From Platanthera guangdongensis (Eukaryota; Streptophyta; Magnoliopsida; Asparagales; Orchidaceae), in contig CM077155.1 in assembly GCA_039583875.1 (NCBI GenBank), positions 6,436,043 through 6,500,042 on the forward strand: a stretch of DNA of 64,000 nucleotides, written 5' to 3'. The position numbers and the translations under genes were made by a program. Shown here in pieces: positions 34,601-46,600 of the stretch. The stretch's first letter is position 1. The number at the start of each line of letters is the position of its first letter. The notes under the pieces were generated by a model. It had not been told where the DNA came from. It searched no databases and saw only the letters and a program-made list of their open reading frames with translations.

Positions 34601-37600
34601 AGAGGAGAATAAGAGAGAGAGAGCCTTTTCTACTAATTTCTTGTTTAAAACAAAGTGTCCAAAACCTACACATAAATAAGTTTCAAAATGTGCCCCCCAT
34701 TTAGGCTTACGACAATGGGTCAAATACGCTAAAAGTAAATACGCAGAAATTAAAGATAAACGGCGCGAACACGCCACATAACATCACCGCCCCCGTTCGA
34801 AGATAGCTTGTCCTCAAGCTGGATCAAAAGGCATCGGGGCATCGGCTTCACCTGTCATGTCATCCTGCGGTGGGTCATCGACTTCCAGCCAAAATAGGCA
34901 TTTGCATCTGTGTCCCGGCGTGAAAGGACCATCACAATTGTAGCATAGGCCCTTCTCGCGACGCTCGGCCATCTCGGTGCGGGACAAACGACGGCGAACA
35001 GTAGGCCGCGGGGGAGCATCCTAGAATGGAGCCGTGTCAGGCAAGCTGGCGGGAGAGTAAGCTCCCGGATAGCCTCGACGTCCCAAGGGCGGACGGTCTA
35101 AAAGCAGGCGTTGTTCACACGCCCTGGCGAGGCTCATAGCCGTGTTGAGATTAGGTGGCAGGATGAATTCCACATCCCAACGTAGGCACTCGTGGAGGCC
35201 GACAGTGAATAGCGGAACCTGTTGCTCCGGTAAGACGGACGTCGCCCAAGACAGAAGAATCTGAAATTTTTCCAGGTAGGTGTCGATAGAACCGTCCTGT
35301 TTGAGGTTTGCAAGATCGCCGAGTGGGTTGCCCTGTAGAGCCGGGCCGAACCGAAAGGTGCAAGACGTGCTAAAATCTGCCCAGGAAACGTTGGGATGCT
35401 CCCGCAGAAGTTGAGTGAACCATAATTGCGCTGGGCCGAGTAAATGGAAGGAAGTGATGCCGATGCGTTCTTCATTTGGTGTGCGGTGGTTTGCGAAAAA
35501 AAATATCGCAACGTGTAAGCCACGGAAGAGGGTCTTCGCGGCCCTCGTAGATGGAAAAGTCCATCCGAATAGTACGTGCGTAGGTGGGATAGTCCGCGCC
35601 TGGAGGAGCGGCGGAGTCCACCCGACTTGTCGAAGGGCGGTCGACCGTAGTCAGAGGAGGAGGAGATGGCATGCCTTGAAGACATACAAACGGGCGTTGA
35701 GGGTGTCCATCTTGGCGTTCTGAGTCGCAAACATATAGTGAAAAAGAGCCATGAGCTCGGCGAGGGAGGGAGGAGCATCTGCCATCGGGGATAGGGCAGA
35801 ACGATTGGCCGATGGTGTTGGAAGGAGGCCGGCGGAAGAAAAGAGGCGCGGAGCTGTAGGAACGGGGCTGGAATACCGGGCGACAGCCGCCAAATCGGCC
35901 GGAGAGAGGTCTCCAGAGCTGGACGACGGGTCGGCGAGGGGGTTGGGCTGGTCGTGCGTTGCCGACGGAGTGGGGGTGTGGTCCCGTGCGCAGGAGGAAG
36001 GGCCGGTGGAATCAGCGCGCGAGGGCGGAAGAGGTGCGCGAGTGAGGGTGCGGGCGAGCAGAGGAGAGGCCAGAGATGTCGGCATTTCCCTTTGATACCA
36101 AGTTGTTATGCCCCTTGCCCTTGTATCGTGTCACCGGCGGAGGAGCGTTGGTGGCGGAAGGGACACGCCGCGTCGATCGGGAGAAGTCTGAGGTCGGTGG
36201 AAGCCATGCGGGGGTTGGCTAGGGCAACACGGGAAAGAACCGTGGGGTTTAGAGAGAGGGAGAGGGAAGAAGGGAATAAGAGAGAGAGAGCCTTTTTACT
36301 AATTTCTTGTCTAAAACAAAGTGTCCAAAACCTAAACATAAATAGGTTCCAAAATGTGCCCCCCATTTAGGCTTACGACAATGGGTCAAATACACTAAAA
36401 GTAAATACGCAGAAATTAAAGATAAACGGCGCAAACATGCCACATAACAGTTTTACACTTTATTTTAACGACTATTTAGAATTAATATAAATATATCTTA
36501 AATACATTATGAAGTTTCACTATTTTTTTAAATATTCAAAATATCTTAATATTTTTTTGCTTATTGTATGCTTCTCTCTCTTAAAAAATTTGTTAAAAAT
36601 AATTTTCTTTACTCATAAATTGATCGGAACAAACACGCAAATAGTATATTTAAAATGAAGATTAGTTTATCACTGTTTTAGAAAGACTTAGATGATTTAG
36701 TAAGGGAAATTCCACAAAAAGAAGATTTTAATATGAGAAAACTTAAATGGATATATATGTAAGGAAAATATAGATTATTTCGTCATTTATTGAGAATTTG
36801 AGTATGGAGAAATAAATGAAGGAAGAAAAATTTTAGATTTTGCCATACTACATGAGTTAATTGTGACAAATACATTTTCCATGAAAAAAAAGAACATTTA
36901 ATTACGTTTAAAAGTGGATCAAATAAGTCACAAATTGATTATTTTATGACTTGCAAAATAAATAGAATGATTTGTAAGGATTGCAAAGTCATACCATAAG
37001 AAAAGTTAACGACACAACATTAATTAGTGGTGTTGGACGTGCAAATTAAATATAATAAATTTAAGACAAGGATAAAAGTGTTGCCAAAAATTTGATGGTG
37101 GGACTTAAAGATAGAAATACAAGTTGCTTTCAAGACAACAATTATGGAATACCTAGTTGATTACCCTTATATTAATCCTAGTGTTTCATGAGAAATTATA
37201 TTTTGACATTTAAGGATAAATGAAAAGAATGTGCTTGAAGAATCAAAAGATCGTGCTCCCCCAAATAAAGGATCTTGGTGATGGAAAGAGCAAGTGCAAG
37301 ATAAAGTGAGGACAAAGAGAGTCAGTTATAAAACACTTTATATTTGTATGAATGATGAAAACTTCACAAGATTTAAAGTTGTCAAGAAAGAAGCTAAACA
37401 TACAGTAAATAAAACACAAAGTCAAGCTTATGAAGAATTTTGAAAGTAACTAGATACAAAGATGGAGAGCGTGACATATAAAATTGCTCGAGCTACAGAG
37501 AGAAAGACAAAAGATTTAAGTCAAGATAAATGCATAAAGGATAAAATATATACGGTTTTGTCGGATAATGTGGTTATTAAAAAGCGATTGAACAAATACT

Positions 37601-40600
37601 TCTCATCAACTTTATAATGAAACAAAAGACAATTAACTGAACTTGAAAGAGTTCAATAAATTAGATGAGTATAGGAAAATAACGTTTTATCGTAAAATTC
37701 AAGTATCAGAAATAAATGATGCTCTAAAAAGATGAAAATGAAAAAGCAGTTGGGCTAAATAATATACTCATCGAAGTATGAAAATGTCTAGGAAAGGAAA
37801 GAATTGCGTGGTTTACATGTTTCTTCAATAAGATATTGAAGTCGAAGAAGATGTCAGATCAATGCAGAGAAAGTATTTCTATATATTTGCATAAGAAAAA
37901 ACAAGATATACAACGTTATATTAAATACAAAGGAGTAGTCAAACCATGAAACTATGGAAACACGTAATAAAAAGAAGAGTGTGACGAGAGACTAGCATCT
38001 CGTAGAATCAATTTGGATCCATGTCAGGGCAGTCGACCATGGAAGTTATACATCTCTTGAGGAGACTCATTAACAACTATCGAGAAAGAAAACAAAATTT
38101 TCATATGTTGTTTATCGCACTTAAGAAGACTCATAAAAAGGTTCCAAGAGAGATCTTATAGAGAGTCTTAGAAAAGAAATGTGTAAATGTATCATGCATT
38201 GACACAATCAAAGATATGAATAAAAATTCAGTGACGAGGATGATAACATCTTGAGGTTTAACACATTTCCTATCACTGTTGGCTTACATCAAGGTTCAGC
38301 TTTAAGCCCTTATCTTTTTACCCTTATCTTAGATGAGCTTAAAAGACATCAACAAGCAATACCTTGGTGTTAGGTTAAGCAAGGTAAAGAAAAATGATAT
38401 CGTTTTGGTCGATGAGACGCACAAGGGTGTAAACGCGACACTTGAATATTGGCGAGACACTTTAGAAAAGAAGGTTTTTAGGTTGAGCGGGGCAAAAGAG
38501 TATATGGAGCTTATATTTAGCAATGCAAGAAGAACGGATAACTTCATTATTAAATTGAGTGATCGGGATATTTCCAGCAGTGAGTGATTTAAATATTTTG
38601 GATCGATAGTTCAAAATGATGGAAGTGTTGATAATAATGTGATACATAGAATATAAGTAGGTTAGTTGAAGTGAACTGCGTCGGGAATCTTATGTGGTCA
38701 TAAAGTACCATTAAAACTTAAAGGCAAGTTTTACCATACTGTAATTAGACCAGTGATGCTCTATGGTTCTATGTGTTGGGTAGTGAATTGTGTACACGAG
38801 CAAAAAAATGGGAGTTATGGAGATGAGAATGCTTAGGTGGATGTGTTGACACACGAAACTGAACAAAATTAGGAATAAATGTATCAGGGATAAGACAAGG
38901 GTAGCACCAATTGCAGAGAAGATGCGAGAAGCTCGACTAAGATGGTTTGGACACGTACAAAGTAGACAATTAGAGGCACCTATTAGGCATTGTAAGAGTT
39001 TAGTTACTAGGCATGTTAAACGGCAGAGGGGTAAACCAATAAAGCCTTGGAATGAAACTATAAGGAAATACATGATGTACTTAGGCATTAGTGAGATTAT
39101 GACTAAATATAGAGCCCAATGGTGACAAATGATCCATATAGCCAACCCCATTATAGTGGGAATAAGGCTTGAGTGTAGTTGTTGTTGTATTCTTAAGATA
39201 TTTTTTCCTCAAAATTAAATTTTTTAAAATTTCTTTAATGAATTCATCTTTAGTTTACATTTATCTTCACTATCAATAGATGTAACTTGATCAAAAAATT
39301 TATATCTCATTCTCTTGCCTTAGCTATTTTGTATATTTATATTCTCCATAGTGTCTAGTAACCAAAATAAATTAGTAAGATTTAAAGCTTTGGATTTACG
39401 TGAAATCACCTTTTGAGAACTTTTACTTAATTTTATGGCAAGTCTCCAAAGAACCTATCAAATTTGCTTTGAAATCACATTTCTTTGCATTTACAATCTC
39501 TTGCACCTAGTCATGGCACAACTAATTTTCTTATTTATGTATGATCTATTTATGAGCCAAAACTTCTATGACATAACTTCTTAATGAAACTAGTTATCTT
39601 ATCCTATAGAAAAATTTAGCTCAACCACAATTTTAATTTTCTTTTATGACAATCTATTTTAAAAGATTAGCAAGTTCTTAAATCTTAAATTTCATTATTT
39701 TACCTTAAAAAAAGATTACTTTTAGAATGCATACATGAAATACAAATAAAAATCTACGATATAGTGGATAACCACTAATCATAAAAGTTGTTAAATGGAA
39801 TAATATTTTAAATGATGGTGCATAAGGAGAATAAGAACAAAATCTTAAACAAATTTTCTCAAAAATGTAACTAATTTATGTGGAGCTGAGCATGTCTAAT
39901 TTGAAGTTGAAAGACTTTCCATGTCCATGCAAATGTGAAAAAGTGTTAGATCTATGTTCAAAAATTATAATTGAGAGAGGGCATAAAGGGATTGTAAATA
40001 ATGCATGGATTTCCTAGTAATGTCGGGTAAAGAAATGAGTTAACGTACAGAATCTTAGTCATGTATTTACAAAAATGTTGTTTCTATAACTCAAACTTGA
40101 GAACTCTAAGAAATACTAGAGGCAAGGAAACTTGACCATTGTTGAATTTTGTTGGAAGTGCCCAAAGCTTGTATGTATTATTCAAGTATGTAAATACAAG
40201 GAGAAAATACAAATATATAGGAGAGAAGAGAGAAGAATAAATCCTATACATGATGTGGGACTAAAGAAGGAGGAGGAAAAATGGGTCATCAAATGGGCCT
40301 TTTATATGGGCTTTTCTAATACTCCCCCGCAAGCTGGAGCGTACAAGTCGTATGCGCCAAGCTTGGATAGGCACTGATAGAAGAGGGTACTAGGTAGAGC
40401 TTTGGTGAGGATGTCAGCCACCTGTTCAGTACCCGGAACATGCTTGAGCTCGATCTTCTTCATGTGGACTTTCTCTCGGATGAAATGACAATCTACCTCA
40501 ATATGCTTCGTTCTTTCATGGAAGACCGGTTTTTGGCAATATGTATGGCAGCTTGACTGTCACAAAGGAGGAGAGCTGGTGAAGGTAGTTTAACTACAAG

Positions 40601-43600
40601 GTCGGTAAGGAGACTCTCAATCCATGTGAGTTCAGAGACCACAGCAGCCATTGCCCGATATTCTGCTTCTGCTGAGGATCGAGCAACCACTGCTTGTTTC
40701 TTGCTTCGCCAAGTAATCAGATGTCCTCCAAAATAGGTGCAAAACCCGCTAGTAGATCGTCGATCGTCGAGGGAGCCAGCGTAGTCGGCATCAGAGTATG
40801 TCACTAGTGTAGGAATGGAAGATGAGGTTTTGTATACAAGTCCTTGGCCAGGAGCTGTCTTAAGATATCTGAGAATGCGTTCCACAGCCTGAAGATGAGA
40901 GGTTCGAGGAGAGTGCATATAGCGACTCACAAGTCCCACAGCGAAAGATATATCAGGTTTTGTAACTGTTAGGTAGATAAGCTTCCCAACTAGACGACGG
41001 TAATATTCTGGATTTGATAGAAGCGAATCAGAATCTGAGCCCTGAGCACATATTTTGTGATTTGCATCCATGAGAGTGTTAATAGGTTTGCAACCAGAGT
41101 AGCCTGCATCATGAAGAAGATCCAGGCAATATTTGCGCTGAGAGAGAACCAACCCATCTGACCGTCTGGCCACTTCCAGACCGAGGAAGTACCGAAGAGG
41201 ACCCAGATCTTTAGTTTGGAAGACGGAGCTCAGATGTAGCTTAACGGCCTGTATGCCGTCCAAGTCACTGCCAGTAATAATGATGTCGTCGACATATACC
41301 AATAGGAGAACCGTACCAGTGGCCTGGTGGCGAGTAAACAATGAGAAGTCAGCCGAGCTGCGAGTGAAGCCAATGTCCCGGAGAGCTTTGCTGAACTTGT
41401 CGAACCATGCCCGAGGGGATTGTTTGAGACCATATAGAGATTTGAGAAGATGACAAACCCGTGACTCCCCCGTGGTCTCAAACCCGGGAGGTTGGTGCAT
41501 GTAAACCGTTTCCTGAATGTCGCCATTCAGGAAAGCGTTCTTGACGTCGAGTTGAAACAAGGGCCACTGGCGATGGACAACCACAGAGAGGAGAATGCGG
41601 ACCGTGTTGAGCTTAGCGACCGGAGAGAAGGTCTCGTCATAGTCCAGCCCCGGTTGCTGGGTGAAGCCACGAGCAACCAACCGAGCTTTGAGGCGATCAA
41701 TGGTCCCATCAGGATCATGTTTAATGACGAAAACCCATTTGCACCCAACGGGTTTCTGGCCGGGAGGAAGGGGCACCAAGGTCCAGGTCTGGTTGGCCCA
41801 AAGAGCAGCCATCTCTTCTTCCATGGCCGCACGCCACCCAGGATGTTGAAGAGCGTCCTGGACAGAAGTAGGAATAGAGACCGAGGAGAGCGAAGTAGCC
41901 AAGGTCTGAAGAGGTGGAGAGAGGCGATGGAGAGAAACATAGGCCGCCATTGGATGAGCGGTAGAGGCCGACACCGGAGCAGCAGAACACGAAGAAGCCG
42001 AGGTCGAATCCGACTGCAGAGGAGCAACGGGAGGAAGAGGGCGACGAGCATAGACCCGAATAACGGGGGATCGAGGAGGGTCAATTGTGGGAGGAGGCGT
42101 AGGGATGGTGGGAGGTGAGTGGACGTGGATCACCGGCCGGGGGAGGGAGGGTGTTGTAGGAGGTGGTGGTAGAAGTGGTGGCAAAGGAGGAGGGAAGAAG
42201 GGTTGATCCTCCCGGAAAGTAACATCAGCCGAAACAGAGACCTTCCGGGTGATCGGAGAGTAGCAAACATAGCCCTTTTGGGTACGGGAGTAGCCGACAA
42301 AAATGTGTTTGGCCGCACGGGGATCCAGTTTGTCAAGAGTGGGGCCCAGGGTATGGACAAAGCAGGTACATCCAAAAACCCGGGGGGGTGAGGGGGAAGG
42401 CGGGTGTGGAGGGAAAAAGAAGGCTGAAGGGGGTAGCGTTCTGGAGAACGGGAGAGGGGAGACGGTTGATAAGAAAACATGCAGTGGACACCGCAAAGTT
42501 CCAGAAGACTTTGGGAACGTGCATGTGAAGCATGAGAGAGCGAGCCACATCGAGCAAGTGGCGGTTCTTGCGTTCGGCGACCCCGTTTTGTTGAGGGGTG
42601 TAGGGACAAGAGGTCTGGTGAACAATACCGAAGTTTGCGCAGAGAGTGGCAAACTCGTGGCTAGTATATTCTCGGGCATTATCAGAGCGGAAAGTTTTAA
42701 TGGTGGTAGAGAATTGCGTACGAGTCTCTAACACAAACGCCTGAAAGACACGAGGAAGCTCAGAGCGATCATGCAGGAGATACAACCAAGTAGTACGAGA
42801 GTAATCATCAATAAATGTTATAAAATAACGATAACCAGAAATGCTAGAAACTTTATAGGGTCCCCAAATATCAGAATGTATTAAATCAAACGGAGCAGAG
42901 CTCCTAGTACAATGAGCGGGATAAGAAGAGCGAGGTTGTTTGTCAATAATACAAGAATCGCATTTAAAAACAGGAAGAGAAAGGTCGGGAAGCGCCTTCT
43001 GCAGGATAGGTAGAGGGGCATGCCCAAGCCGACAATGCCAATCTGACGAGGAAACAGAGGAAAGGGATGTGGGAGAGACATCGAGGAGGTAGAGCCCGTT
43101 CTGCAGCCGACCCCTACCAATGGTAATCCACGTCTGCCGATCCTGTATCAAAAAACCAGAAGAGGTGAAGGTGATAAAGCAATTCATATCAGTAGTAAGA
43201 CGACCAACAGAGAGTAAATTAAAAGGCGAGGCTGATAAATAAAGAACGGAGCGAAGAGAGAGAGAGAGAGGAAGGAGGAGATCCGTGCAGCCGGAGACCG
43301 GGACAAGCGCACCATTGGCCACAGTAATAGACGGGGGGTGAGCAGCAGCAGAGAACTGGGGCGGCCGCATGGAAGTGATGTGGTGGGTGGCTCCCGAGTC
43401 CAGGATCCAGCGAGAGCTGGAAGAGAGACAGGCAGTACCTGCAGTGGAGGTGGAGACAATACCTGCATGGGAGGTGGAGGCAATGGAAGCAGAAGGGGGG
43501 TTGAGGAGCCCCTGGAGTTGTTGCAGCTGAAGGCGAAGAGCCTCAAGATCCGTACCAGTCGGAGGAGAGCTATCGGTAACAGCAGCAGTAGGCGGGCGAG

Positions 43601-46600
43601 GGGGGTAGCCATGTTTCTTGTGACAGACGGCTTCAGTATGGCCATCCCGGCCGCAGTAGGTGCACTTGGGCCGTCCGCGGCCACCACGGCCCCGCCCACG
43701 GGAGCCCGTACGACCACCCCGAGGAAAAGAGGGTTGTGGAAGTAAAGGAGGAAGGGCCTGCTGAAGAAGGGCCGGCGAGGGTGGTGCAGGAGCCTCCGGT
43801 GGAGGTGGTACACGAAGTAACATCGAGCAGACATCAGAGAAGGAAGGGGTAGTGGGGGAAGCCAGAACCTGGGCCCGAATACTGTGCAGGTGTGGCGGGA
43901 CGCGAGACATAATCATAGCAATACAAACAACCTCCTTCTGGGCGCGTTGGGCAGCGAGATCAGTAGTCGCGGGCTGGTGCTGAATCCAGGCTTCCGTGAG
44001 AGTTTTAGCACGGGCCACGAAGGAGGTCATGTCCAGAGCTTTGCCAACATCCAAGGCTTGAAGATCAGTGAGGATGTCAAAAAGGTGCTGAAGGTTGTCC
44101 TTCCCGGAGTACAACGAATGAAGTTCATCCCACATGGCTTTAGCGGTCTCATGATACATGATCATCTGGTACGGCTCACCCTCGACTGAGTTCAGGATCC
44201 AGGTCTAGACGCGACCGTCATTGCGGAGCCAATCATCAGTAGGAGGAGTCGGTGGGCCCTGGGTAAGGTGACGGGCAAGACCCTTGGCCTGTAAGACCCG
44301 ACGGACAGAGTGGACCCAGGGAATGAAGTTGGTCTTGCCAGAGAGAGAAATAGTAGTAATCCGAAGCTCATCGCGGAGTTCGAGAGGAGCCACGTGGTCG
44401 GCAGGGGGTTGAGCGGTAGTGGAGTCGCTGGAGGACATGGCGACTGAGGAGCAGCAGACAGCAGGGCTCGGAGAGAACAAACCGCGCGGCAAGCAGCGGG
44501 AGAAAGGAGAGCCCGCAGCGGTCTGGAGGTCGCGGCGGTCTGGAGGTCGCGGCGGTCTGGAGGTCGGGGCGGTCTGGAGGTCGCGGCGAACTGAGTGAGG
44601 CCGCGGCGAACAGGAGCAGTCCGCGAGAAGAGGTTGCGGCGAGATGGAAGAGGTCGCAGCGCAGTGGAGCAGATCGCAGCTGTTGAGAGCAGAGCTGGAG
44701 CAGTCCGCGACAGAGGCCGCGGCGAACTGGGGGCAGGTCGCGGCAGCGGACAGGAGCAGTCCGCAAGAGACTGCGAAGAACTGGGGGCAGGTCGCGGCAG
44801 AGGTCGCGGCAAGAGAAGAGCGCACAGTGGACACAAGGAGAGCCCGCAGCGGACAGGAGCAGTCCGCAAGAGACCGGGCGGACAGAAAAAGGGCAGTCCG
44901 CAGCTAGACGCAACCTGGCTCTGATACCATGTTGGAAGTGCCCAAAGCTTGTATGTATTATTCAAGTATGTAAATACAAGAAGAGAATACAAATATATAG
45001 GAGAGAAGAGAGAAGAATAAATCATATACATGATGTGGGACTAAAGAAGGATGAGGAAAAATGGGTCATCAAATGAGCCTTTTATATGGGCTTTTCTAAT
45101 AAATTTGAATGTTCAAATTTTGACACCGCCGCAGTTATATTAATGAGCAGTATAACAAAAAAAATTTGTTAACCAAAAAACCATGTTTAAACATTAATAA
45201 AAAAAAAGTATATGGATACTAGATTATTAATAATGCTTACCGAGGCAGGATTCATTATCCCTCCAGTTAGATCGGAACCCAAGATATGAAGGCTCAATTT
45301 TGCAATTGCTAAAATCCATGTTTTTAAAAAGAAGCTACCTGGGTCTTTCTTCTTTAGCCCAAGAGAAGTCATAATAGTCATGAATGTTAAAAATCCTTCT
45401 GTTAATGCTCCATGATGAATCTTGACTTTCAAACGTGATCCATATCCAATTTCAGGTAAGAACTCTCTAATCGATCTAACCCCAACAACTGATCCAACTA
45501 TCTATAACACAAGGAAGTATCTTTAAAAGTAAGAAACAAAGATCAAACATACCTTTACAAAAATGAGGAATTCATTTAATACCGATAAACGGCACTTTGT
45601 GCTAGGCTATATTATGTTGGAAACAACTAAAATAGAGCAAGGTTGCATAGGTTGGAACATAAGTAGTATACATGGAGGAGGAATTAAAATAAATCATGAG
45701 CCCAAACAATGATATGAAGTCATGAGTATGGCGCATATATGAAGAGATTATATTTACCAATATAGTTCTTATAAATTTAAAGTAAAATGAATATATAAAA
45801 AAGTAAAGACACGATAAGAGATTAACTTGATGAAAATTACAAAACAATAGAAACTAAATTGTGTGCTGTCACATCCTATGCAACTCATTTATATGTTGTT
45901 TGTTCCTGATAACAGAATCATGGATTCTTTTATCCTCAATCATTAAGAGAGTATTTTGGTGGAAGTTTGTCAGTTCAAAATTTGTTTTGTATCTCGAAGA
46001 CAAACCATTTTTTTTGTTTTCAATGCCACTTCTCTAGTAGAATTTCAACATTGCAAATAGAGATTAAAGCCTTTGCTAGTATGTTGTTAGCCTTTCATCC
46101 TCTATTCACCAAAGCACATTTATACAATTTGCTTCGCCCCTCAGTGGAGATCTCTTTAGCTTATGTTATTTGGAGAGAGAGAGAGAATAGTGGGGTGTTT
46201 GGTAGAGCTCTTGCAGCCAATATTTGCTCACTCACAAGGAGTTAAATGAAATTAAAGCATTACTGATTGATTGTTGACGTAGACAGAAGTGATTCTTATC
46301 AATTCCAAAGGAATTCAAAAATTAGTGCATTACTTTGTCAGCTCTTTCCTTGGTCAATTCAAAAGGAATTCTGGAGAGCCTGCTTTCTCGCTCCATGAAC
46401 ATTAAAATGTATTTTCTTGCATAATAATCGAGGAGAAGCTGAAGCAAATAAACTAGCCCCTGATACTTTGCACCCTCGAAAATATCACTTTTGGCACTTT
46501 GCACCCCAAATATTTAAATATTGCACTTTGCACCCCCCCCCCCCCCACTCCATTCTCATATTCTTGGCACTTTGCACCGTATGCATTTGAATTCAGCTAT

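Larger units (their letters stand above)
34439..36449 (-). mobile_element. Gag-only Gypsy element F (TR-GAG-like, 2.0 kb)
   Basis: LTRs 34439-34783 and 36104-36449 (about 345 bp, TG...CA) diverge at roughly 20 or more positions. The perfect duplication GTTTT flanks them (34434-34438, 36450-36454). The primer-site-like complement of cctttgatacca is at 36089-36100. The only coding region is a Gypsy-type gag with a C-terminal zinc knuckle. No protease, RT or integrase fits in the 1.3-kb interior. This matches the published TR-GAG class of non-autonomous elements. Confidence 0.85.
40150..45101 (-). mobile_element. Copia element C (4.95 kb)
   Basis: The 172-bp LTRs (40150-40321 and 44930-45101) differ at about five positions by eye (about 3 percent). 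The perfect duplication AATTT flanks them (40145-40149, 45102-45106). The primer site is the complement of ggctctgatacca (44917-44929), and a polypurine tract lies next to 40322. The LTRs share long blocks with those of element A, so A and C are one family at different ages. Pol has few lesions. Confidence 0.92.
13685..45240 (-). other. SIP2 intron 2, about 31.6 kb
   Basis: The donor is gtaagc (complement of 45235-45240) and the acceptor tttcacag (complement of 13685-13692). The intron holds at least nine separate transposon insertions, listed individually. No host exon was found inside it. Confidence 0.9.

Noticed and set aside
44500..44590. Possible CRISPR-like array from short repeated units (ggtctggaggtcg)
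   Set aside because: Units are contiguous tandem repeats without unique spacers, in a plant retrotransposon leader.
44205..44834. Long minus-strand frames upstream of the Copia C gag start
   Set aside because: The leader is made of tandem gcggtctggaggtcgcggc-like repeats with few stops. The gag start at 44438 is supported by the match to element A.
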